The notes under the pieces are model-generated. The model was not told the DNA's origin. It searched no databases and saw only the letters and a program-made list of their open reading frames with translations. Below are positions 1-8,259 of a stretch of DNA of 64,000 nt, one piece after another. Where the stretch lies: contig NZ_JBKQGY010000004.1 in assembly GCF_050487225.1 (NCBI RefSeq), positions 186,001 through 250,000 on the forward strand. The letters are read 5' to 3'. This DNA is from Paenalcaligenes sp050487225 (GTDB taxonomy: Bacteria > Pseudomonadota > Gammaproteobacteria > Burkholderiales > Burkholderiaceae_B). A program made the translations under genes and the position numbers. Each line of letters begins with the position of its first letter. The first letter of the stretch is position 1.

Positions 1-384
1 GGCGCGCGCGCCATGTTGGATTTGGGGGCGGTGGCGGCGCAGATGGGTACCGCCTTTATTCTGTGCCCTGAATCTTCTGCGAACACCAGCTATCGCGAAA
101 ACTTACGCAGTGATCGGGCTGCATCAACACGTCTCACGCCTGTAATGTCTGGTCGCCCAGCGCGTGGCATGTTGAATGAATTAATTCAATGGGGGGAGGC
201 CGAAGGCGCGCCAGCCGTACCGTCGTATCCCTTAACCTATGATTTGGCAAAACAGCTGAATGCAGCTGCCGTGGCAAAAGGCAATTATGAGTTTGCGGCG
301 CAATGGGCAGGGCAGGGTGCGCCGCTGGCACGAGAAATGTCAGCGGCCCAATTGCTGCGCACTATAGCCAAAGAAATGGCTTAA
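1..384 (+). CDS. Nitronate monooxygenase, C-terminal part (cut by window edge)
   Basis: The open frame runs from base 1 (Gly-Ala-Arg-Ala before the first Met), so the gene begins upstream of the window and only the last about 128 residues are visible. The stretch GAVAAQMGTAFILCPES followed by a Ser-Gly-Arg-Pro-Ala-Arg segment matches the C-terminal half of the FMN-dependent nitronate monooxygenase (2-nitropropane dioxygenase) TIM barrel, which oxidises alkyl nitronates. The family is recognised from sequence; the substrate cannot be told from a fragment. Its stop codon overlaps the stop of the convergent LacI gene by two bases. Confidence 0.8.
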   Translation, partial: GARAMLDLGAVAAQMGTAFILCPESSANTSYRENLRSDRAASTRLTPVMSGRPARGMLNELIQWGEAEGAPAVPSYPLTYDLAKQLNAAAVAKGNYEFAAQWAGQGAPLAREMSAAQLLRTIAKEMA

Positions 385-1412
385 ACCCGTCCTAAGCTTT
401 CACCAGGAATAATCACGGTTTTGATGGGGCGCTCGGCGGCTGGAGAGTGCCCTGCCAACAGCTCTAGCATCAGCAAGGCGGCTCGTGAACCAATTTCATC
501 TGCAGGGATGCGTATGGTGGTGAGTTTGGGGTGCACCATGGTGGCCTCTTCCATGCCGTCAAACCCAACAATAGACAAGTCTTCGGGTACGCGAATACCT
601 AGCATTTGGCATTCATAGAGCGCCCCAATAGCTTGTAAGTCAGTCCCGCAGAATAGCACGCTGGGTCTATCATCTAAGGCCCACAACTCGCGCAAACCTT
701 GACGCCCGCCTTTGTACGAGAAGGGTTGTATGGTCATCCATTTTTCTGGCACTTCTATGCCTGCATGGGCGGCGGCGGTCAAAATGCCATTACGACGGCC
801 ACGAGAGCGTTCGTTATTTTCGATGGGGCCACCACAGATAGCGATACGTGTGTGACCGTGTTTAATCACATATTGCGCTAACTCATACGAGGCATCGAAG
901 TTAGAGATACCTACGCAGTAAGGGTAGTGGCTATCATCCACCGACCACGTCAGCACATAAGGCATATTTAACTGCGATAGGATAGAAAACACTTCTTCGC
1001 TGTGATCCGTACCCACCATGATGATACCGTCCACACCGCGCTCCAATGTAGCGCGCACAATGGGCAGCTCGTCTTGGGTGTGATATTCGTGACTGGCAAT
1101 CAGCAGTTGGTAGCCCCTGTCCCAGAGGGCTTGCTGCATAGAGTGGGTGGACTGCGCAAAGATGGGGTTATTCAGCGTAGGGTAGATCGCGGCAATGGTA
1201 TGGGTGCGTCTAGAAGCTAGAGCACGGGCCGAGCCATCACGTATATAGCCTAGCTGGGAAACGGCTTGGTTTACTTTTTCTAAGGTGGTGGGTTTGACTT
1301 GCTCGGGCACAGAAAGAGCACGCGAAGCACTGCCCAGCGAGACGCCTGCCAGCTTGGCTACGTCAGCCAAGGTAGGCTTTTTAGTACGGGAAAGTCTGTA
1401 GTTCTTATTCAT
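381..1412 (-). CDS. LacI-family transcriptional repressor
   Basis: A 343-residue protein with an N-terminal LacI helix-turn-helix (TLADVAKLAGVSLGSASRAL, about residues 13-33) followed by a periplasmic-binding-protein-like effector domain (TIAAIYPTLNNPIFAQS; VDGIIMVGTDHSEE; PSVLFCGTDLQAIGALYE). The ATG at 1412 is taken as the start; a TTG six bases upstream is possible. It is divergent from the Liv-type uptake operon, and two TTGAA-CGCTTCAA-like palindromes lie in the shared intergenic region; two more lie before the oxidoreductase operon at 9254. By family behaviour it should repress these genes until a small ligand related to the transported substrate binds. The ligand is unknown. Confidence 0.9.
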   Translation of the reverse strand: MNKNYRLSRTKKPTLADVAKLAGVSLGSASRALSVPEQVKPTTLEKVNQAVSQLGYIRDGSARALASRRTHTIAAIYPTLNNPIFAQSTHSMQQALWDRGYQLLIASHEYHTQDELPIVRATLERGVDGIIMVGTDHSEEVFSILSQLNMPYVLTWSVDDSHYPYCVGISNFDASYELAQYVIKHGHTRIAICGGPIENNERSRGRRNGILTAAAHAGIEVPEKWMTIQPFSYKGGRQGLRELWALDDRPSVLFCGTDLQAIGALYECQMLGIRVPEDLSIVGFDGMEEATMVHPKLTTIRIPADEIGSRAALLMLELLAGHSPAAERPIKTVIIPGESLGRV

Positions 1413-1453
1413 TGACAAGGATTTTAGTGGTTGTAATAATGGGCAGCAAATGA

Positions 1454-1470
1454 ATTGAAACGCTTCAAAT
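1454..1470. promoter_or_regulatory. LacI-type operator, proximal to lacI gene
   Basis: The sequence ATTGAAACGCTTCAAAT is a near-palindrome, one base off the perfect TTGAAGCGCTTCAA core. It lies about 40 bp upstream of the LacI-family start codon and 66 bp (centre to centre) from the second operator, which fits autoregulation or looping. LacI/PurR-family operators normally have a central CG pair as here. Confidence 0.75.
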
Positions 1471-1518
1471 TATAAATGAGCTAGTATCCATCTTAACTGC
1501 TCTTTTTTTATAGATACC

Positions 1519-1536
1519 ATTTGAAGCGCTTCAAAT
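1519..1536. promoter_or_regulatory. LacI-type operator before Liv operon
   Basis: ATTTGAAGCGCTTCAAAT is a perfect 18-bp palindrome with a central CG step, about 60 bp upstream of the binding-protein start codon. The same core recurs at 1455-1468, 9177-9190 and 9225-9236, so it is most likely the recognition site of the adjacent LacI-family repressor. Confidence 0.85.
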
Positions 1537-1596
1537 AAGGAAACTAGTGATTTGTTTGGCGTAATGCCACAAGTTAGTGTTGATAAAGGAGACAGT

Positions 1597-2808
1597 ATGC
1601 GTTTCAAGAAAGTAACTTCCTTGCTGGCAGGAACCGCCGCAGTATTGGCGATGTCCTCCGCAGCAATGGCTGCAGAAGAAATTCGCATGGGTGCTTTGTA
1701 TCCCTTCAGCGGAGCATTGGCTCAGCTGGGTGATGAAAGCTATAGAGGTCTAGAACTGGCCGTCAACGAACGCAACGCGCAAGGCGGTGTGCTGGGCAAG
1801 CAAATCAAATTGGTGAAAGCCGACGCGGTAGATGCTAACCAAGCCGTAGGTGAAGCGCGTCGTTTGACGTCCGTAGAAAATGTGGAAGGCGTTTTCGGTA
1901 GTTTCTCGTCTGCTTTGTCCTACGCTGCAACACAGGTTACAGAGTTGGCTGGCGTGCCGTACTTTGAGTTGGGTGCGGTGTCTGACAGCGTGACTGACCG
2001 TGGTTACCAAAACATTTTCCGTAGTAACTCCACCGCCAAAGACTTTGCGTACGCGATGGTAGATGCGGTGCAAGATGTGATTGCACCCGAACTGGGCGTA
2101 GACCCTAAAAGCCTGAAAGTGGCGATCATTCACGAAGACGGCTTGTACGGTAAAACACTGGGCGGTTTCCAGCAAGAACGCGCTAAAGAGTTGGGCTTGG
2201 ATGTAGTAGAAGTATTGCCTTACTCGGCTAAAGCGGTGGACTTGTCTGCGCTGATCCTGCGTTTGCGCGGTGCTCAAGCTGACGTCGTACTGCAAACTTC
2301 GTACCAGAACGACACGATCTTGTTCTTCCGTCAGGCTAAATCTGCTGGCTACAAACCTAAAGCCGTATTGGGCGCAGGTGGCGGTTACTCGTTGACTGAC
2401 ACAGCCAAAGCATTGGGCGACACCATCGAAGGTGCGTTTGATGTGGACTTCCCTCAGTACAACACCAACGAAGCGGGTGCTCCTGGTTTGGGCGCGTTCG
2501 TCGAAGCCTACAAACAGCAGTACAACAGCGAACCACGTTCCGGCCACAGCTTGGCTAACTACGTAGGTGCGGTGGCCTTCTTTGACATCATTGAAGAAGC
2601 CGGCTCCATGGATGCAGACAAGATCCGTGAAGCGGTACTGGCATACAAAAAACCTGTAGGTTCTACCGCAACGGGTTGGGGCTTTGACTTTGCTGAAAAC
2701 GGCCAGAACACCGCAGCGACAACGACGCTGATGCAATGGCAAGATGGCAAATTGTTGACCGTGTGGCCAGAAGCCGCCGCCGTAGCAAAACCCATTGTTA
2801 ATAAGTAA
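1597..2808 (+). CDS. Liv-type ABC transporter substrate-binding protein
   Basis: A 403-residue periplasmic binding protein of the branched-chain amino acid/amide (LivK, Peripla_BP_6) class. A signal peptide (MRFKK then a hydrophobic stretch ending AAMA-AEE) precedes the typical start of the mature domain, IRMGALYPFSGALAQLGDES. The ATG at 1597 is chosen because AAAGGAGA lies six bases upstream and the signal peptide starts there; an in-frame ATG 45 bases upstream would add a non-signal extension. It is the first gene of an operon with LivH, LivMG, LivF and an alcohol dehydrogenase. Many proteobacterial members bind aromatic acids or other organic acids rather than leucine, so the ligand is open. 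Confidence 0.9.
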   Translation: MRFKKVTSLLAGTAAVLAMSSAAMAAEEIRMGALYPFSGALAQLGDESYRGLELAVNERNAQGGVLGKQIKLVKADAVDANQAVGEARRLTSVENVEGVFGSFSSALSYAATQVTELAGVPYFELGAVSDSVTDRGYQNIFRSNSTAKDFAYAMVDAVQDVIAPELGVDPKSLKVAIIHEDGLYGKTLGGFQQERAKELGLDVVEVLPYSAKAVDLSALILRLRGAQADVVLQTSYQNDTILFFRQAKSAGYKPKAVLGAGGGYSLTDTAKALGDTIEGAFDVDFPQYNTNEAGAPGLGAFVEAYKQQYNSEPRSGHSLANYVGAVAFFDIIEEAGSMDADKIREAVLAYKKPVGSTATGWGFDFAENGQNTAATTTLMQWQDGKLLTVWPEAAAVAKPIVNK

Positions 2809-2821
2809 TGCATGAAACGTC

Positions 2822-2844
2822 TGCCCGGCTCACAAAGCCGGGCA
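2822..2844 (+). other. Intercistronic hairpin after binding-protein gene
   Basis: TGCCCGGCT-CACAA-AGCCGGGCA forms a perfect 9-bp stem with a 5-base loop, without a T-run, between the binding-protein gene and livH. Such hairpins commonly stabilise the upstream message so that the binding protein is made in excess of the membrane subunits. Comparable hairpins follow the binding-protein genes at 17254 and 34289. Confidence 0.7.
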
Positions 2845-2865
2845 TGACGACGGAAGGAAGCTGCA

Positions 2866-3738
2866 ATGGATATTTTTCTGCAACTGGTGATCAACGGCCT
2901 GCTATTGGGCGGCGCGTACGCGATTATCAGTATCGGCTTGACGCTGATCTTTGGTGTGATTCGGGTTGTGAACTTTGCCCACGGCGAGTTCTTGATGGTG
3001 GCGATGTACGCTGCCTATTTGTTCTCAACGCAATTGGGTTGGCACCCTTATGTGGCCGTAGTACCTATTGCAATCTTATTGTTTGGTCTGGGCGCGTTAA
3101 TGCAGCGTGCCATTATTCAACCTCTGCTTAGTGCAGATGGGCATATTCAGATTTTTGCGACTGTGGGTGTGTCCACAGCATTGATGAACCTGGCATTGCT
3201 GGTGTTTGGCGCTGACGTATTGGCGATTCAAACCGACATTGGTACAGGCACGATCTTTCTGGGTGGATTCAGTATTGGCATAGGCCCGCTGATTACCTTG
3301 ATTGTGGCGTTGTTATTGGTAGGGGGCATGCACTGGTTCCTGAAACATACCTACTTGGGTAGAGCGTTCAGAGCCGTAGCACAACACCAGTACGCGGCAT
3401 CGTTAATGGGTGTGAACGTACCGGTAATTTACGTATTGGCGTTTGCCATTGGTTCAGCCTTTGTTGGGGTAGGGGGGGCGTTATTGGCTCCGCAATACCC
3501 AGTGTTCCCCACTATTGGTAGTTACTTTGTACTGACCGCCTTCGTGATCGTCGTGCTGGGTGGTATGGGTAGCTTGACCGGGGCGTTGTTCGGCTCGTTA
3601 CTGATTGGTTTGGTAGACAGCTTGGCTGGCTACTACGTTGCGCCGGACCTTAAAGAAGTGGTGTATTTCGCCATCTTTATTTTGATTCTGGTCTTCCGTC
3701 CTACTGGCCTGTTTGGGCTGGGACGAGGTTCTGAGTAA
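2866..3738 (+). CDS. LivH-type ABC transporter permease
   Basis: A 290-residue polytopic inner-membrane protein. The N-terminus (LLLGGAYAIISIGLTLIFGV followed by VNFAHGEF) is the signature of LivH permeases, and the conserved loop with LGGMGSLTGALFGS appears near residue 230. It forms the translocation pore with the LivM half of the next gene. GGAAGG lies just upstream of the ATG at 2866. The start, length and position in the operon fit the family. Confidence 0.92.
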   Translation: MDIFLQLVINGLLLGGAYAIISIGLTLIFGVIRVVNFAHGEFLMVAMYAAYLFSTQLGWHPYVAVVPIAILLFGLGALMQRAIIQPLLSADGHIQIFATVGVSTALMNLALLVFGADVLAIQTDIGTGTIFLGGFSIGIGPLITLIVALLLVGGMHWFLKHTYLGRAFRAVAQHQYAASLMGVNVPVIYVLAFAIGSAFVGVGGALLAPQYPVFPTIGSYFVLTAFVIVVLGGMGSLTGALFGSLLIGLVDSLAGYYVAPDLKEVVYFAIFILILVFRPTGLFGLGRGSE

Positions 3739-3759
3739 ACCGGGCAAGAGAGGTTTTAC

Positions 3760-5541
3760 GTGTTTCCTGATATTCGACAACCACGGGTTTATGTGGGCTT
3801 GCTCTGCCTTGCACTGCTGCTCGTCATCCCGCTAATTATTCAGTCCCCCTTTGTGTACCACTTGTTTGTGCTGATTTGCGTCTATGGCGCATTGGCGACG
3901 GCATGGAACATCGTTGGAGGCTACGCAGGCCAATTGTCGCTGGGTCATGCTGTATTCTACGGTGTGGGTAGTTATACCGCGACCTTGTTGGTGATTAACT
4001 TCGGCATTACCCCATGGTTAGGTATGTTTGTAGGTGCAGGTATTTCGGCATTGGTCGCCGTGATGATTGCGTACCCAACCTTCAGACTGCGTGGGCCATT
4101 CTTTGCCTTGGCGACCATCGCTGTATTGGAAGTGTTCAAGCTGTTGACCGTGCACCAGTCCGACTGGACCGGTGGTGCAGCCGGTTTGAGCGTGCCACTG
4201 AACATCGGCCTTGAGTGGATGATTTTCCGCCAAAAATGGGCGTACTTGTTGGTCGCGTTTGGCATGCTGGTAGTGGCCATCTGGGTGACGTGGTGGATCC
4301 GTCACTCTCGCTTGGGCTTCTACTTGGTGGCTGTGCGTGAGCGTGAGTTTGCTGCACCGGCGGTAGGTATTAATACCATTAACGTCAAACTGAGTGCAGC
4401 GGTGATTTCCGCCATGCTAACCAGTATTGTGGGTTCGTTCCACGCCATGTACCTGACCTTTATTGAGCCATCTGCTGCCTTCTCGCTAGAACTGTCTATT
4501 CAGATTGCGATGTTTGCCTTGATCGGTGGTTTGGGCAGTGTAGTGGGGCCATTGGCCGGTACGATTTTGGTAGTACCTATTGCTGAGCTGGCTCGTGGTT
4601 GGTTGGGTAGCTTTGGCAGTGGTATGCACGGCTTTATTTATGGTGTGGTGCTGGTGGTTGTAGTGTTGACCATGCCGCGCGGTATTGTTGGCCAGTTTGG
4701 TAATTGGGCGTTGAAGTTCATCGACCGCTTGCCTGGGCCACACAGCAAAGCAGTTCCCGCTGCAGCGATGCCAGAGAAAAACACCGCGCATAAAGGCGAG
4801 CCTATCCTCAAAGCTGAACACCTGAACAAACACTTTGGTGGGTTGCATGCGACTAATGATGTGTCGCTGACCTTGCACGAAGGTGAGATTCTGGGTGTGA
4901 TCGGGCCTAACGGCGCGGGTAAAACTACCGTGTTTAACCAGTTGTCGGGTTTCATTATTCCTGACAACGGTACTGTGAGCGTACGGTTGGAAGACGGCAG
5001 TTGGGTACAACCTCGCACACCGCAAGACTTTGCTAAAGCGGGTGTAGGTCGTACGTTCCAGATTGCGCAGCCATTCTCTGGTTTGAGCGTATTGGAAAAC
5101 ATCATGCTGGGTGCATTCATGCACACCACCGACAAACGTGAAGCAGAAGCGATTGCTAGACAAGTCGCAGAGCTGACCGAACTCACCGCCAGCTTAGATT
5201 CTGAAGCACGTAGTTTGACTATTGGTGGCCTGAAACGATTGGAAGTAGCACGTGCTTTGGCAACTCGCCCACGTATTTTGCTACTAGACGAAGTGATGGC
5301 AGGTTTGAACCCTACCGACGTGGAACGAGCCATCAACATGGTGCGTCGTATCCGTGATTCGGGCGTATCGGTTCTATTTATTGAGCACTTGATGCAAGCA
5401 ACGATGGCACTGTCTGATCGCGTAGTGGTGATCAATGTGGGACAAGTGCTGACTGGTGGTGCACCAGAAGAAGTGGTCAACGACACGCGAGTGATTGAAG
5501 CGTATCTAGGCAAGGAGTATCTACGTGCTCAAAATTCATGA
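3760..5541 (+). CDS. Fused LivM permease - LivG ATPase
   Basis: A 593-residue fusion. Residues 1 to about 325 are a LivM permease (AWNIVGGYAGQLSLGHAVF; LGFYLVAVREREFAAPAVGI). After a short Pro/Ala-rich linker (about 326-345) comes a LivG-type ATPase with Walker A GPNGAGKTT (about residue 385), a signature motif in the form LTIGGLKRLEVARAL, and Walker B ILLLDEVMAGLNP. The start is a GTG at 3760 preceded by AAGAGAGG. Fused LivMG proteins occur in proteobacteria, so this is not a sequencing error; no stop or frame change is seen at the junction. It overlaps livF by 17 bases. Confidence 0.92.
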   Translation: MFPDIRQPRVYVGLLCLALLLVIPLIIQSPFVYHLFVLICVYGALATAWNIVGGYAGQLSLGHAVFYGVGSYTATLLVINFGITPWLGMFVGAGISALVAVMIAYPTFRLRGPFFALATIAVLEVFKLLTVHQSDWTGGAAGLSVPLNIGLEWMIFRQKWAYLLVAFGMLVVAIWVTWWIRHSRLGFYLVAVREREFAAPAVGINTINVKLSAAVISAMLTSIVGSFHAMYLTFIEPSAAFSLELSIQIAMFALIGGLGSVVGPLAGTILVVPIAELARGWLGSFGSGMHGFIYGVVLVVVVLTMPRGIVGQFGNWALKFIDRLPGPHSKAVPAAAMPEKNTAHKGEPILKAEHLNKHFGGLHATNDVSLTLHEGEILGVIGPNGAGKTTVFNQLSGFIIPDNGTVSVRLEDGSWVQPRTPQDFAKAGVGRTFQIAQPFSGLSVLENIMLGAFMHTTDKREAEAIARQVAELTELTASLDSEARSLTIGGLKRLEVARALATRPRILLLDEVMAGLNPTDVERAINMVRRIRDSGVSVLFIEHLMQATMALSDRVVVINVGQVLTGGAPEEVVNDTRVIEAYLGKEYLRAQNS

Positions 5542-6226
5542 TTTATATGCAGGCTATGGCAAGAGTGAAGTCTTGCAAGGCGTATCGCTAGAGGTACCAG
5601 AAGGCAAGATTGTCACGCTGATTGGTGCTAACGGTGCAGGTAAAACGACGACACTCAAAGCCTTGTGCGGTCAGTTGAAATGCCGCGGCAGTATCTCGTT
5701 TCAGGGGCAAGAAACCAATGGTTTGGCCCCTCACGAGATCGTGGATCTGGGCATCACCATGATCCCCGAAGGTCGCCAACTGTTTCCTTTCTTGTCGGTG
5801 AAAGACAACCTGCTGATGGGGGCGTATCGCAAGAAAGCGCGCCCAGTAGTGGCCGAGCGCTTAGAAGAAGTGCTAGAACTGTTCCCCCGTGTACGCGAGC
5901 GTTTGGATCAGTTTGCCGGTTCGCTGTCTGGCGGTGAACAACAGATGGTGGCGATTGCGCGCGGCATGATGGCATGCCCTAAATTGCTGCTGTTTGATGA
6001 GCCATCGTTGGGCTTGTCACCCCTGTTGGTGGAGCAGATGTTTGATGTGGTGCGTCGTGTCACCGAGCAGGGCATTACCGTGCTGCTGGTGGAACAGAAC
6101 GTTTTCCACACCTTGCGTTTGGCCGATTACGGTTACGTGCTGGAAAACGGCAGCATTGTGTTGTCAGGCACTGGGGAAGAGTTGTTGGGCAACCCCCATG
6201 TGCGTCGCGCCTATTTGGGGCATTGA
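5525..6226 (+). CDS. LivF-type ABC transporter ATPase
   Basis: A 233-residue ATP-binding subunit of the branched-chain amino acid/amide class: Walker A GANGAGKTT (about residue 38), the LivF-typical region HEIVDLGITMIPEGRQLFPFLSV, signature LSGGEQQMVAIARGMM, and Walker B LLLFDEPSLGLSP. The GTG start at 5525 lies inside the end of the LivMG gene, which suggests translational coupling. It pairs with the LivG half of the preceding protein. Confidence 0.93.
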   Translation: MLKIHDLYAGYGKSEVLQGVSLEVPEGKIVTLIGANGAGKTTTLKALCGQLKCRGSISFQGQETNGLAPHEIVDLGITMIPEGRQLFPFLSVKDNLLMGAYRKKARPVVAERLEEVLELFPRVRERLDQFAGSLSGGEQQMVAIARGMMACPKLLLFDEPSLGLSPLLVEQMFDVVRRVTEQGITVLLVEQNVFHTLRLADYGYVLENGSIVLSGTGEELLGNPHVRRAYLGH

Positions 6227-6243
6227 TAAAGCAGGAGCAGTTG

Positions 6244-7305
6244 ATGAGAAGTATGCAAGTGTTGGAGTTTGGGCAACCGCTAGTGCAAACTGAAAGCGCT
6301 GTGCCCGTACCCACAGGCAAAGAAATCTTGCTACGAGTCAAAGCGGCCGGTGTGTGTCACACCGACTTGCACCTCTGGCATGGTGGTTACGACTTAGGTC
6401 ATGGCAAGCGTTTGTCCATGGCCGAGCGTGGCGTGAAGTTACCGCTAACGATGGGCCACGAAAACGTGGGCATGGTGATTGCAGTCGGTGACGACGTACG
6501 CAACGTAAAGGTAGGCGATGTGCGCTTAGTCTACCCATGGAACGGTTGTGGCCATTGCGAAGTATGTTTGGCAGGTCAAGAAAACTACTGCCTCACACCG
6601 TGCACCGTAGGGATTAATCGCCCAGGCGGTTATTCAGACCACCTAATCGTGCCAGATGAACGTTACTTGGTAGACCTGAAAGGGGTAAGTGCGATCAAGG
6701 CCGCGCCCTTGGCATGTTCTGGTTTGACCTGCTATTCAGCCTTGCGCAAGTTTGATCAAGCACGTCTGCAGCGTAATCTCATGGTGATTATTGGTGCCGG
6801 TGGTTTGGGCTTGATGGCGTTGGCCTTATTGAAGGCTATGGGTGGCAAAGGCGCGGTAGTGGTTGAGCCTGATGCGGCCAGACGCCAAGCAGCGGTAGAT
6901 GCTGGCGCGGTAGCCGTCGTAGACCCGAATGCGGAAGATGCTGTACAGCAAATCCAAAAAGCAGTGGGTGGCTCGGTGTACGACGTGCTGGACTTTGTGT
7001 CTAACCCACAAACCACAGAGCTGGGCTTTAACGTGGTCACCAAAGGTGGGCACATGGTGTTAGTGGGCTTGTTTGGTGGGGCAGCTCCGTGGCCGTTGCC
7101 ATTGATTGCCATGCGCGCTATTACGATTCAAGGCAGTTATGTAGGTTCGTTGGGTGAACTACAAGAACTGGTGGAATTGATAGCCAAAGAAAACTTGTCG
7201 CTGATTCCTGTGACCACATGCTCACTGGATGCGTTGGGGCAAGCCTTGCAAGATCTAGAGCAAGGAAAAATTCTGGGCCGTATGGTGATGACACCTGAGG
7301 CCTAA
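6244..7305 (+). CDS. Zinc-dependent alcohol dehydrogenase
   Basis: A 353-residue medium-chain dehydrogenase. Catalytic zinc ligands are visible in GVCHTD and MGHENVG, the structural zinc site in CGHCEVCLAGQENYC, and the NAD-binding Rossmann motif in GAGGLGLMALALLKAMG. The loop between them (HGGYDLGHGKRLSM) is longer than in yeast-type enzymes. ATG 6244 follows CAGGAG with eight bases spacing; a TTG at 6223 would overlap livF. Being the last gene of the uptake operon, it probably oxidises the imported substrate or its product. Confidence 0.88.
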   Translation: MRSMQVLEFGQPLVQTESAVPVPTGKEILLRVKAAGVCHTDLHLWHGGYDLGHGKRLSMAERGVKLPLTMGHENVGMVIAVGDDVRNVKVGDVRLVYPWNGCGHCEVCLAGQENYCLTPCTVGINRPGGYSDHLIVPDERYLVDLKGVSAIKAAPLACSGLTCYSALRKFDQARLQRNLMVIIGAGGLGLMALALLKAMGGKGAVVVEPDAARRQAAVDAGAVAVVDPNAEDAVQQIQKAVGGSVYDVLDFVSNPQTTELGFNVVTKGGHMVLVGLFGGAAPWPLPLIAMRAITIQGSYVGSLGELQELVELIAKENLSLIPVTTCSLDALGQALQDLEQGKILGRMVMTPEA

Positions 7306-7313
7306 GACAGCCT

Positions 7314-7350
7314 AAAGGGCTAAGGCGGCGTGGCTGTCTTAGCCCTTTTT
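7314..7350. terminator. Bidirectional terminator between adh and gntR
   Basis: AAAGGGCTAAG (7314-7324) pairs with CTTAGCCCTTT (7338-7348) and is followed by a T-run; a competing stem GACAGCC/GGCTGTC (7306-7312/7332-7338) overlaps it. It ends the Liv-adh operon, and the C-terminal codons of the convergent GntR gene lie in the right arm. Confidence 0.75.
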
Positions 7351-8058
7351 TAAATACACGTGCAATCGCTGGGCCGCATTTTGTAAATGTGTTTCGGCTG
7401 CGGTAGCGGCTGCATCGGGGTCTTGTTCTTCAATCGCTTGCAAAATTTCCTGATGTTCCTGCTGCACCGTCTGGATGAGATTGTGGTGGTAGGTGACGGT
7501 ATGCTGTCGTGCTTGTCTAATGAAACGTCGGGCGTGCTGCTCTAGATACTCATTAAGTTGAATGAAATGGGGGTTGTGCGTAGCGTCCACGATAGCTTGG
7601 TGAAAGGCATAGTCTTCCTCATCGCCTGGTAGGTCGCTCAAGATGGCGTACTCCATCGCGATTAAGGCACGTCGTATGCGTTTCAAATCGTCAGGGGTAC
7701 GGCGCATGGCGGCATAACGTGCGGCTGACCGTTCAAATACCTGAATCAACTCTAGCGTGTGGGCTAAGCCTTCGGCATCGTGTAGCTCGGTATAAGGTAG
7801 CCTAAAACTTTGTCGGCTGCCCCGTTCGCTCACAAACACACCTTTGCCTTTGTGCGACACCACTAGGCCCTCAGACTTCAATTGCGACAAGCCTTCGCGT
7901 ACCACAGGGCGACTCACGCCAAATTGCTCACACAGTTGTTTCTCACTGGGCAATTTGTCACCAGGCACTAAAGACTGGTTGTTGATCTGCTCGGCAACCC
8001 ACGTTACCAGCGGGGCGCTGAGTGAGGGGCTGGCATCAGTGCTAAGAAATGTGTCCAT
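7339..8058 (-). CDS. GntR-family regulator, FadR subfamily (FCD domain)
   Basis: About 239 residues. The N-terminal winged helix-turn-helix reads LVPGDKLPSEKQLCEQFGVSRPVVREGLSQL, and the C-terminal all-helical FCD domain has the usual metal/ligand His residues (DYAFHQAIVDATHNP; AAETHLQNA). ATG 8058 is used; a TTG at 8103 would give a 15-residue extension and neither has a good ribosome-binding site. The gene diverges from an SDR gene, with two palindromes between them (8199 and 8220), the likely operators. FCD regulators usually bind the substrate of the pathway they repress. Confidence 0.88.
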   Translation of the reverse strand: MDTFLSTDASPSLSAPLVTWVAEQINNQSLVPGDKLPSEKQLCEQFGVSRPVVREGLSQLKSEGLVVSHKGKGVFVSERGSRQSFRLPYTELHDAEGLAHTLELIQVFERSAARYAAMRRTPDDLKRIRRALIAMEYAILSDLPGDEEDYAFHQAIVDATHNPHFIQLNEYLEQHARRFIRQARQHTVTYHHNLIQTVQQEHQEILQAIEEQDPDAAATAAETHLQNAAQRLHVYLKKG

Positions 8059-8198
8059 AGTCTGGCGGGCGGTAAAGGTGGATGATGCAACGTTATTGTA
8101 CAAGTCTGCTTTGTTTTTCTGCGTGTAGAGCGGTGTACGGCCTACTAAAAGCCAGTAGCGATTGACAAGCGTTTTTCGCCAAGCATAGAATGCTTTAT

Positions 8199-8232
8199 CC
8201 TGTCTGACAGGTTTCGTATCCTATCAGTTAGG
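8199..8232. promoter_or_regulatory. Paired GntR-type operators
   Basis: CCTGTCTGACAGG (8199-8211) is a perfect palindrome containing the GT-N3-AC core of FadR-type GntR sites. CCTATCAGTTAGG (8220-8232) is a weaker copy. Their centres are 21 bp apart, two helical turns, directly upstream of the SDR gene and facing the divergent GntR gene. Binding by that regulator is inferred. Confidence 0.7.
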
Positions 8233-8259
8233 TTGGTTTGAATCAATGTGGATGAGAAT

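Noticed and set aside
1552..1596. Longer N-terminus of the Liv binding protein
   Set aside because: The signal peptide and AAAGGAGA site place the start at 1597; the extension would spoil the signal peptide.
1750..2742. Long antisense open frames opposite the binding protein and other genes
   Set aside because: They mirror the codon bias of the real genes, show no family resemblance and lack ribosome-binding sites.
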